64,000 nucleotides of DNA from an uncultured Alistipes sp. (GTDB lineage Bacteria; Bacteroidota; Bacteroidia; Bacteroidales; Rikenellaceae), in the NCBI GenBank assembly GCA_947573795.1, contig CANPHE010000004.1:26863-90862 (forward strand), written 5' to 3'. Of this stretch, positions 56,082 through 64,000 are shown piece after piece. Made by a program: the position numbers and the translations under genes. Each line of letters opens with the position of its first letter. The first letter of the stretch is position 1. The notes below the pieces were generated by a model, which saw only the letters and a program-made list of their open reading frames with translations, ran no database searches and was not told where the DNA came from.

Positions 56082-57332
56082 ATGGAGACGCAGCGCATGA
56101 TGCGCCCTTTGGCGGGGCGTCGCATTCTGCTAGGCATCACGGGAAGCATAGCGGCCTACAAGGCTGCCGTGCTTTGTCGTTCTTTGACCACGGCCGGAGC
56201 CGAGGTGCGGGTGGTGATGACCCCGCTCGCCAAACAGTTCATCACCCCGCTGACGATGGCCACGCTCTCGAAAAACCCGATTCTGGTGGAGTTCTTCGAC
56301 CCCGAAAACGGCGCCTGGAACTCCCACGTATCGCTCGGATTGTGGGCCGACTGCTACCTGATCGCTCCGGCGACGGCCAATACCCTGGCCAAGATGGCTG
56401 CGGGAATCGCCGACAACCTGCTGCTGACGACCTACCTGTCGGCCCGGTGTCCGGTGGTCGTGGCCCCGGCCATGGACCTCGACATGTACGCCCATACGGC
56501 TACGCAGGAGAACCTGCATCGACTCCTCGAACGGGGCGTGCGGATCGTGGAGCCCGAAGCGGGCGAACTGGCGAGCGGTCTGACGGGCAAAGGACGCATG
56601 GCCGAACCGGCTGAGATCGCGGCATATGTCGCCGCGCTGTTAGGAGAGGGTGCATCTTCGGCCGATGCCACCGCCGAAAAAGAAAAGACGCTGCGCGGCA
56701 AACGATTCGTCGTCACGGCCGGTGCTACGATCGAAGCCATCGACCCCGTGCGGTTCATCTCGAACCACTCGTCGGGCAAGATGGGCTATGCCGTCGCCGG
56801 AGAACTCGCGGCACGGGGAGCCGAGGTGGTGCTCGTCAGCGGCCGCACGGCCCTGCCGACGCCCGAGGGCGTGGAGCGCCGGGACGTGTTGTCGGCCGCC
56901 GAGATGTACGACGCGACGCTCGCCGCCTACGAGGACGCCGACGGAGGGGTCATGTGCGCGGCCGTAGCGGACTACACGCCTTGCGAGGTAGCCGACCGGA
57001 AACTGAAAAAGAGCGACGACGATCTGACCATCACCCTGCGTCGTACGAAGGATATCGCAGCCGAACTGGGAGCCCGCAAGGCGGGACGTCTGTTGGTCGG
57101 CTTCGCCCTGGAGACCGACGACGAGGAGGCGCATGCCGAGGCCAAACTCGTCCGCAAGAATTTCGATTTCATCGTCCTGAACTCGCTGCGCGACGCCGGA
57201 GCGGGATTCCGCGGCGACACGAACAAAGTCACGTTCCTCGACGCTTCGGGGCGCGAAGCCCTGCCGCTGCTCTCCAAAGCGGAGGTCGCAGCGCGCATCG
57301 TCGACCGGATCGAACGTTTCTTCGAGCGATAA
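56082..57332 (+). CDS. coaBC: bifunctional phosphopantothenoylcysteine decarboxylase / synthetase
   Basis: Carries out two steps of coenzyme A synthesis: CoaB joins cysteine to phosphopantothenate, and CoaC decarboxylates it with FMN. The 416-residue product has the CoaC domain (about 12-190: GITGSIAAYKA, catalytic His82 in NSHVSL, APATANT) and the CoaB domain (about 200-416: TAGATIEAIDPVRFISNHSSGKMGYA, AAVADYTP, KKSDDDLTI, GFALETDD). Two decarboxylase positions differ from E. coli: the PxMN asparagine is Asp132 (PAMDLDMY) and the flexible-loop cysteine of the ACG motif is Ser165 (LASGLTGKGRM). Similar changes occur in other Bacteroidetes as far as I recall. METQRMM has alternative starts at residues 6 and 7. 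Confidence 0.94.
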   Translation: METQRMMRPLAGRRILLGITGSIAAYKAAVLCRSLTTAGAEVRVVMTPLAKQFITPLTMATLSKNPILVEFFDPENGAWNSHVSLGLWADCYLIAPATANTLAKMAAGIADNLLLTTYLSARCPVVVAPAMDLDMYAHTATQENLHRLLERGVRIVEPEAGELASGLTGKGRMAEPAEIAAYVAALLGEGASSADATAEKEKTLRGKRFVVTAGATIEAIDPVRFISNHSSGKMGYAVAGELAARGAEVVLVSGRTALPTPEGVERRDVLSAAEMYDATLAAYEDADGGVMCAAVADYTPCEVADRKLKKSDDDLTITLRRTKDIAAELGARKAGRLLVGFALETDDEEAHAEAKLVRKNFDFIVLNSLRDAGAGFRGDTNKVTFLDASGREALPLLSKAEVAARIVDRIERFFER

Positions 57333-57377
57333 CCCGCCCCGGGGCGATCATTTACACGCATTTAACCACGAAACATC

Positions 57378-59084
57378 ATGTTACGCCGTCTTTCGGTCGA
57401 AAACTACGCGCTTATCGATTCGCTGCAACTGGAGCTGGACGAGCATCTGAACATCATCACGGGTGAAACGGGTGCCGGAAAATCCATCTTGCTGGGAGCC
57501 CTGTCGCTGTTGCTGGGGGCCCGGAACGACGGCACGGTACTCAAGGATACGACGCGCAACTGCTCGGTCGAGGGAACTTTCGACTTGACGGGCTGCGGAC
57601 TGGAGCCGTTTTTCGCCGAGAACGATCTGGACTACGACTCCGAAACGACGCTTACGCGGGTCATCACCCCCGCAGGCAAGAGCCGCGCGTTCGTCAACGA
57701 CGTGCCCGTATCGCTCGCACAACTGCGCGAACTGGGAACGCGGTTGATCGACATCCATTCGCAGCACCAGAATCTAATCATTTCCTCCGAGGAGTTCCGC
57801 ACGACGGCGCTCGACACCGTGGCGGGCAACGGCGAACTGCTGGCCCGCTACGCGACCCGCTACGCCGAACTCGCCGACCTGCGGCGCAAACTCGCGGCAT
57901 TGCGCGAAACGGCCGCCGCAGCACGCCGCGACGAGGAGTGGCTTCGGTTTCAAAGCGAGGAACTTACGGCAGCCGCACTGCGCGAAGGCGAGCAGGCCGA
58001 GATCGAGGCGGAACTCGCCGTACTGGAGAATGCCGACCGCATCGGCGAGGCATTCACGACGTTGCGCAATGCCCTCGACGAGGACGAGACCGGCATCCTG
58101 GCACGGCTCAAAACCTCCGAAACGGCCCTCTCGCACCTGCGCGAGAACTACCCCACGGCCGGGACGTACGCCGACCGGCTGCGTTCGGTTCTGGAGGAAC
58201 TGAAGGATATCGACAACGCCGTAACGGCCGATTCGGAGCGGATCGATGCCGATCCCGAGCGTCTGGGGCGGCTTTCGGCTCGTCTCGACACCCTCTACTC
58301 GCTGCAACAGAAACACCGTGCGGCGTCGGAAGCGGAGCTGATCGCCGCACGCGACCGCTACACCGCACAACTCGCCGCGATCGTACACGGCGACGAGGAG
58401 ATTGCCGAGCTCGAAGCAGCCCTCGCCGCAGCCGAGAAGGAGGCCCGTGCGACCGCCGCACAGCTCCATGCGGCACGCGAAAAAGCGGCTCCGGCCTTCG
58501 CCGAACACATCCTCGCGACCCTCTCCCGGTTGGGCATGGCCGACACGGTTTTCCGCATCGAACTGACGCCGCTGGCAGACCTGACCCGCTCGGGTGCCGA
58601 CGGCGTACAATACCTCTTCACGGCGAACAGCCGCATGACGCCGCAACCCGTCGAGCGAATCGCTTCGGGCGGTGAGCTGTCGCGCGTCATGCTGGCGCTC
58701 AAGGCTCTGCTGGCCGAACGGATGCAGCTGCCGACGGTGATTTTCGACGAGATCGACACCGGAGTTTCGGGACGCATCGCCGACGCGATGGGCGAGATCA
58801 TCGCCTCGCTCTCGACGACCATGCAGGTCGTGGATATCACCCACCTGCCGCAGGTCGCCTCGAAAGGCTCGGCCCACTTCGTAGTCTACAAACGCGACGG
58901 GCGCACCTCGATCACTCGACTCGACGACGCTGAGCGCGAAATCGAGATCGCCAAAATGCTCTCCGGCACCGAGATCACCGACGCCGCCCGCAGTCAGGCC
59001 CGCATTCTGCTGGGCCGCAGCGACAAACGGAAGTCCCCCAACGAAAAAGCAGCTCCCGAGAGTCACGAAGGACGACTTTTCTGA
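57378..59084 (+). CDS. recN: DNA repair protein RecN
   Basis: An SMC-like ATPase for double-strand break repair. The 568-residue product has Walker A GETGAGKS (about residues 31-38), a Q-loop region DIHSQHQNLII, and two coiled-coil arms with alanine and glutamate rich heptads (about 150-370). The C-terminal signature is IASGGELSRVMLALK, with Walker B PTVIFDEIDTGVSGR and DITHLPQVASKGSAHFVV. Length is normal. It is last in the bamD-rpoZ-coaBC-recN group and ends at a bidirectional terminator. Confidence 0.95.
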   Translation: MLRRLSVENYALIDSLQLELDEHLNIITGETGAGKSILLGALSLLLGARNDGTVLKDTTRNCSVEGTFDLTGCGLEPFFAENDLDYDSETTLTRVITPAGKSRAFVNDVPVSLAQLRELGTRLIDIHSQHQNLIISSEEFRTTALDTVAGNGELLARYATRYAELADLRRKLAALRETAAAARRDEEWLRFQSEELTAAALREGEQAEIEAELAVLENADRIGEAFTTLRNALDEDETGILARLKTSETALSHLRENYPTAGTYADRLRSVLEELKDIDNAVTADSERIDADPERLGRLSARLDTLYSLQQKHRAASEAELIAARDRYTAQLAAIVHGDEEIAELEAALAAAEKEARATAAQLHAAREKAAPAFAEHILATLSRLGMADTVFRIELTPLADLTRSGADGVQYLFTANSRMTPQPVERIASGGELSRVMLALKALLAERMQLPTVIFDEIDTGVSGRIADAMGEIIASLSTTMQVVDITHLPQVASKGSAHFVVYKRDGRTSITRLDDAEREIEIAKMLSGTEITDAARSQARILLGRSDKRKSPNEKAAPESHEGRLF

Positions 59085-59110
59085 AGCGTCGCGATCCCTA
59101 TTCCACCCAT

Positions 59111-59144
59111 AAAAACCCCGAGGAAAACTCCCCGGGGTTTTCTT
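59111..59144. terminator. bidirectional terminator between recN and EamA gene
   Basis: AAAACCCCGAGGA pairs with a TCCCCGGGGTTTT segment with one mismatch, with A/T runs on both sides. It lies between convergent stops at 59084 and 59164. Confidence 0.85.
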
Positions 59145-59163
59145 TGTTTATGGCTCGAAGCGA

Positions 59164-60087
59164 TCAGCGAACACCCTTCCCAATCCGGCGCCAACTGCGC
59201 AACAGCTCCTCGCCGCGGAAGTAGATCACGAGCGATCCTACGATGACGATCATGCCGGCCACGGTGCTCAGGCGCGGCGTTTCGTCGGGCAGCATCGTCC
59301 AGCTCAACACGGCCCCGAGAATGGGGTTTATCAACCGGCACATATTCAGATCGCTGACTTTCGTACCCGCGGACCGCAGCGCCATGAACCAAAAACTGAA
59401 AGCGAAAACCGAGATGAAAACCAATACCCCGAGACTCGCGTAGAACCCCGCAGGCTTGTCCCAGAAGGGGCGGAATCCCTCGGCTCCCACCCCTACGCCG
59501 TAGATGAGCAGGCCGCCGAAGAACATCTGCACGGCATTGAGAAAAACAGGATCGACCGCACTGCGCTCCTCCGCCACCGTGATGCCCGAATATCCCTGAA
59601 GCACGATATTGACCAGCAGCAAGACGATACCGGCAATGCCGCGCCCGTCCAGCGGAGCCCCGTCGCTGCCCGTGCCGACGATCAGCAACAGACCGGCCAG
59701 GCCGACCAACATGCTGACGATCTTATAGCGGTTGAGCCGATCGTTGCTCGCCAGCAAATGCGCCAGCAGAACGTTGATAAGCGGCGTAAGTCCCATGACG
59801 ATCGAGCTGATGGCCCCACTCACGAAGTCGACGCCGAAATAGAAGGCCGTATAGCCCAGGAACATGTTGATGAGGATCAGATTGGCAAAGAGCTTCCGCC
59901 GGCGCACCACCTCGCTCCACATGCCGCGGTGGGCCGTCCAGCAGAGCAGGATGACACCCACGAGGGTAAAACGCAGGCCGGCGAAGTTCATCGGCGTAAA
60001 ATCGTAGCTCAGCCCCTGCTTGATGAAGGGATTGACGATGGCCCACAGCACCGAGGCGAAGACCGCGAAAAGGATTCCTTTTTTCAT
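59164..60087 (-). CDS. EamA/DMT-family transporter
   Basis: An inner-membrane drug/metabolite transporter of 307 residues with ten predicted helices in two EamA repeats (about 5-140 and 155-295). Family landmarks are LFAVFASVLWAIVNPFIKQGL at the start, GAISSIVMGLTPLINVLLAHLL at the end of the first repeat and LGVLVFISVFAFSFWFMALR and LINPILGAVLSWTMLPDE in the second. The substrate is unknown; the family includes amino-acid and metabolite exporters. Start MKKGILFAVF is chosen because upstream in-frame codons cross the promoter box. Confidence 0.88.
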   Translation of the reverse strand: MKKGILFAVFASVLWAIVNPFIKQGLSYDFTPMNFAGLRFTLVGVILLCWTAHRGMWSEVVRRRKLFANLILINMFLGYTAFYFGVDFVSGAISSIVMGLTPLINVLLAHLLASNDRLNRYKIVSMLVGLAGLLLIVGTGSDGAPLDGRGIAGIVLLLVNIVLQGYSGITVAEERSAVDPVFLNAVQMFFGGLLIYGVGVGAEGFRPFWDKPAGFYASLGVLVFISVFAFSFWFMALRSAGTKVSDLNMCRLINPILGAVLSWTMLPDETPRLSTVAGMIVIVGSLVIYFRGEELLRSWRRIGKGVR

Positions 60088-60107
60088 ACGGATCGAATTT
60101 GCGGGAA

Positions 60108-60115
60108 CAAAGATA
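60108..60115 (-). promoter_or_regulatory. EamA gene promoter -7 box
   Basis: CAAAGATA reads TATCTTTG, fitting TAnnTTTG, 20 bp before the ATG. Confidence 0.65.
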
Positions 60116-60265
60116 GCCAAAATAGGCGGATATTCCGCCCCGCCGGACCTTTTCGCAGTTCTTTCATTGCGACTGTGGAATCCGGCTCGATACCGAGCTG
60201 TAAACCGATAGCGTCCGGCTTTTAAACCGCAACCGCCCCCGGACGGAGGCCTGCGAGCCCCACAC

Positions 60266-60293
60266 AAAAAAAGAGAGACCCGAAAGTCTCTCC
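60266..60293 (-). terminator. intrinsic terminator of groES-groEL
   Basis: On the groEL strand, GGAGAGACTTTCGGGTCTCTC forms a stem (GAGAGAC/GTCTCTC with a short loop) followed by seven T, about 35 bp after the groEL stop. Confidence 0.88.
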
Positions 60294-60327
60294 CTCCTTC
60301 AGAAACGCAGGTTGCCCCGCGTCGTTA

Positions 60328-61977
<1,650 letters not shown>

Positions 61978-62247
61978 TTAGATAATCGCCAAAATATCGT
62001 TCTGCTTCATAATCAGATAGCTTTCGCCGTCGATCTGAAGTTCCTGTCCGGCATACTTGCCGTAGAGCACCTGGTCGCCGACCGAGACCTCCATCTTCAC
62101 CTCCGAGGTGCCGGGGCCTACGGCTACGACCTTACCTGCCAACGGTTTTTCTTTGGCCGTGTCGGGAATAATCAATCCTCCTGCCGTCTTCTCCTCCGCG
62201 GGATTCGGCAGAATCAGCACGCGATCCGATAATGGTTTTACGTTCAT
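61978..62247 (-). CDS. groS: co-chaperonin GroES
   Basis: A heptameric lid for GroEL, 89 residues. [35 protein letters not shown] contains the mobile-loop region that binds GroEL, and [34 protein letters not shown] is the beta-barrel body. Start MNVKP is normal; an ATG 12 codons upstream would add an unrelated N terminus. The 221-bp region upstream lacks both a CIRCE operator and a TAnnTTTG box in the right orientation, so how heat shock acts here is not apparent. Confidence 0.97.
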   Translation of the reverse strand: MNVKPLSDRVLILPNPAEEKTAGGLIIPDTAKEKPLAGKVVAVGPGTSEVKMEVSVGDQVLYGKYAGQELQIDGESYLIMKQNDILAII

Positions 62248-62410
62248 AGCTTTTCTGTTTTTATATAGGTTATTTATTTGCACCTTGCACTACCTTTTCC
62301 AGCAATCGGTGTGCCAACTCCCGTTTGGCAGGAAAAGCATGACAAAGCTGCCGAACGGACTGCCATTCTGTCATAAAATATAAATTCCGAAAAATTTTCG
62401 GTCTGAAATC

Positions 62411-62441
62411 TTGCACGGATCGAAAAAACGTATTACATTTG
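62411..62441 (+). promoter_or_regulatory. tRNA-His promoter
   Basis: TTG at 62411-62413 (-33) and TACATTTG at 62434-62441 (-7), with a 20-bp spacer, 27 bp before the tRNA. Confidence 0.78.
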
Positions 62442-62468
62442 CATCCCGATACGGAGAACGTATCACAT

Positions 62469-62543
62469 GGTGGATGTAGCTCAGTCGGTTAGAGCGTCGG
62501 ATTGTGGTTCCGAAGGTCGAGGGTTCGAGCCCCTTCTTCCACC
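62469..62543 (+). tRNA. tRNA-His (anticodon GTG)
   Basis: A full cloverleaf: acceptor GTGGATG/CTTCCAC, D arm GCTC..GAGC, anticodon stem TCGGA/TCCGA with loop TTGTGGT (anticodon GTG), T arm GAGGG TTCGAGC CCCTT. The extra 5' G (62469) opposite C73 (62543) is the identity pair of histidine tRNAs and is genomically encoded. CCA is not encoded. One acceptor pair (6-67) is a T-T mismatch. Confidence 0.95.
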
Positions 62544-62556
62544 CCCTTTTTTTCTT

Positions 62557-62584
62557 AAAGGTCTCTTTTCAGAGACCTTTTTTG
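62557..62584 (+). terminator. intrinsic terminator of tRNA-His
   Basis: A perfect 10-bp stem AAAGGTCTCT/AGAGACCTTT around TTTC, followed by more T, 13 bp after the tRNA. Confidence 0.92.
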
Positions 62585-62672
62585 TTGTCGGCACCTCTCT
62601 TATTGCTTATAATACAGCCTCCGTCGACCTCTCGGTGCAACGGTTATAGAATCTTGATTGTGTATTCAAAAA

Positions 62673-64000
62673 TTAGTTTTCATCAAGAAATACCGGCGGA
62701 CAATGTTTAAGCTCTATGTTCGACAGCATCGGATAAGTATTAAGAGTCGTTTTCGTCGGTAACACATCATTCTCCAAAAACGTCTCGAACGTATATTCCT
62801 CGCCGGCCAAGGTAAGAATACGACGAACCAGCAATTCCCGGTCAAATGCCCCGAAGTCGTATCCAGTCGTATTCATGATTCCATCCGCAACAGACCGCCA
62901 TACGCCTTCAGAATAACAATATCCTCCTCTAAATATCCCGATCTCCGGATAACGAGGGTTACCAATCAAGTGTGCCCAAAGAACGGCCTCGGGATCATAG
63001 GTCAGCGAAACATTTAAAAATACACCTGCTTTTTGTTTGGATAGAAGTTTGTTCTTTTCCGATTCAGGTATCTCTCGATGATATTTAGCATCTGATAATA
63101 TATATTCATCCGCAAGCAATCCGAAGCCATGACCAACACCCTCATGATGTATTAATATTTTAGCCCATTTTCTATTACCGTACATGATACCGGCATAGGG
63201 ATAACCGAACGTCGGGGTTGAATTTGGGAAAAAGGTAACCCTACCAGTGTCTTTCATATCTCCATTTACTACAATTACCGGGAATTTGGGTGTAGATGTT
63301 TGTATCGTCTCCATATATTTGTCAACCACATATGTAGAGGAATGGAGCCCAGTCGTTGAACTCGATGAAAACATTGTCGACAATGCGCTGTTGGAAATAG
63401 ACCCGATCTGACGTTTCTTCGATACGGCATATACCATATATACATTGAAATACTCCCGATAGGTCTTCATGGGTTCGACCGAGAAATACGACTCCATGAC
63501 AAACTCCATTGCATCGCGGTAGTACTCCGTCTCGATATCGATATCCGTAAAGAAATCGCCGATCAGCACAAGGTCGATACCCTTGCCCTTGGTCGCCTGC
63601 TGCAACTGCTCCGTTCGCTTGTTCATCGAATAATCCTTGCTCTCATAAGTACACTCGCCAAATTGATCATAGCAGAGCCGATTCATATAGTCATCATACT
63701 GAAACTCATGACCTATGAGATCGAACGTTCTTGAATCTTCGGGTTCCAAAGTTCCCGGATACCATGCCTCACTATGAATATCCTCTTTCAACACCCCTTC
63801 ACTGTCGAAAAGCAGATAACTCGGATAAGGCTCCGTCGGCAGCACGATACGTCGCCCCTGGGCATCGGCATAGTCCGCGACAACAGGCCATGCGACCTCG
63901 TGTACTGCAAGATACCGCTCAGCTGCCTGACGATATTCCTCGCCCTCGGGAATGATAGCCACGACAGCAAATCCCTGAGCTCCGTATAACGTATGGTAAC
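62673..64000 (-). CDS. M64-family metallopeptidase with N-terminal redoxin-like domain (partial)
   Basis: At least 442 residues; the frame stays open to the window edge, so the N terminus is missing. The visible start (YGAQGFAVVAIIPEGEEYRQAAERYLAVHEVAWPVVADY, then PYPSYLLFDSEGVL) matches the second half of a TlpA/AhpC-type thioredoxin fold. From about residue 120 it is peptidase M64 (IgA-peptidase-like): GIDLVLIGDFFTD, then the zinc site HHEGVGHGFGLLADEY (HExxH), and a C-terminal domain with FRGGYCYSEGVWRS. The first residue that would read as a start is GTG within this fold, so it is not the real start. Base composition is clearly AT-richer than its neighbours, suggesting transfer. Probably exported; substrate unknown. 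Confidence 0.82.
   Translation of the reverse strand, partial: YHTLYGAQGFAVVAIIPEGEEYRQAAERYLAVHEVAWPVVADYADAQGRRIVLPTEPYPSYLLFDSEGVLKEDIHSEAWYPGTLEPEDSRTFDLIGHEFQYDDYMNRLCYDQFGECTYESKDYSMNKRTEQLQQATKGKGIDLVLIGDFFTDIDIETEYYRDAMEFVMESYFSVEPMKTYREYFNVYMVYAVSKKRQIGSISNSALSTMFSSSSTTGLHSSTYVVDKYMETIQTSTPKFPVIVVNGDMKDTGRVTFFPNSTPTFGYPYAGIMYGNRKWAKILIHHEGVGHGFGLLADEYILSDAKYHREIPESEKNKLLSKQKAGVFLNVSLTYDPEAVLWAHLIGNPRYPEIGIFRGGYCYSEGVWRSVADGIMNTTGYDFGAFDRELLVRRILTLAGEEYTFETFLENDVLPTKTTLNTYPMLSNIELKHCPPVFLDEN

Noticed and set aside
62248..62340. CIRCE-like element before groES (TTGCACT..GTGCC)
   Set aside because: The halves do not form the 9-9-9 inverted repeat of CIRCE; only short fragments match.

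Overview
The window is a 64 kb piece of a GC-rich (roughly 60%) chromosome from the phylum Bacteroidota, most probably Alistipes or a close relative in the Bacteroidales. This rests on many TAnnTTTG -7 promoter boxes instead of the usual -10, the lack of purine-rich ribosome binding sites, a type III glutamine synthetase, a V-type ATPase operon carrying a DUF2764 gene, a DUF4301 gene, a Bacteroidetes-type omega subunit and a two-subunit methylmalonyl-CoA mutase. The genus is inferred from gene content and base composition only. Most genes are ordinary housekeeping genes; there is no rRNA, CRISPR array, phage or complete insertion sequence.

Layout. 1-0.8 kb: end of a surface protein with a TonB-plug-like tail. 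0.9-3.7 kb: three Kdo genes (kdsD, kdsA, kdsB) for lipopolysaccharide core sugar. 4-6.5 kb: Lon protease. 6.5-16.2 kb: valS, rnhA, an MsbA-like exporter, a eukaryote-like ileS and a DksA/TraR-like protein. 16.4-20.5 kb: a POTRA outer-membrane protein, then a BlaR1-like M56 peptidase with its BlaI repressor. 20.8-27.6 kb: glnN and, divergently, the mutase pair of the succinate/propionate pathway. 28-31.2 kb: sulfatase and a CPA1 antiporter. 32-40 kb: V-type ATPase operon E-DUF2764-A-B-D-I-K. 40.2-48.9 kb: FAD lipoprotein, SGNH hydrolase, DUF4301 gene, murB-tilS-holA and a class IV aminotransferase-like gene. 49-54.7 kb: TonB receptor with a small cysteine-rich partner, greA, cardiolipin synthase, a small beta-barrel. 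54.9-59.1 kb: bamD-rpoZ-coaBC-recN. 59-62.2 kb: EamA transporter and groES-groEL. 62.4-64 kb: tRNA-His and an AT-richer redoxin/M64 peptidase gene cut by the window edge.

The most unusual content lies between the genes. A roughly 190-bp repeat recurs about ten times. It has inverted ends of the type GTGTAAAGTTGTATATAGTT and two conserved internal hairpins (CGCGGCC/GGCCGCG and CCCCTCC/GGAGGGG). Two copies are flanked by 8-bp direct repeats, as expected of a transposed, MITE-like element. Most copies lie at a gene's 3' end in the same orientation relative to that gene, sometimes supplying its stop codon, and several interrupt the V-ATPase operon. A 70-bp internal module is present in some copies and absent from others. 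Two further families of GC-rich hairpin repeats occur. Other points of note are an IleRS with a GXHH signature, a CoaBC with altered decarboxylase residues, a 48-bp tandem repeat in the M56 sensor, sodium-type ligands in the ATPase ring protein, and a long-range stem in the glnN leader.
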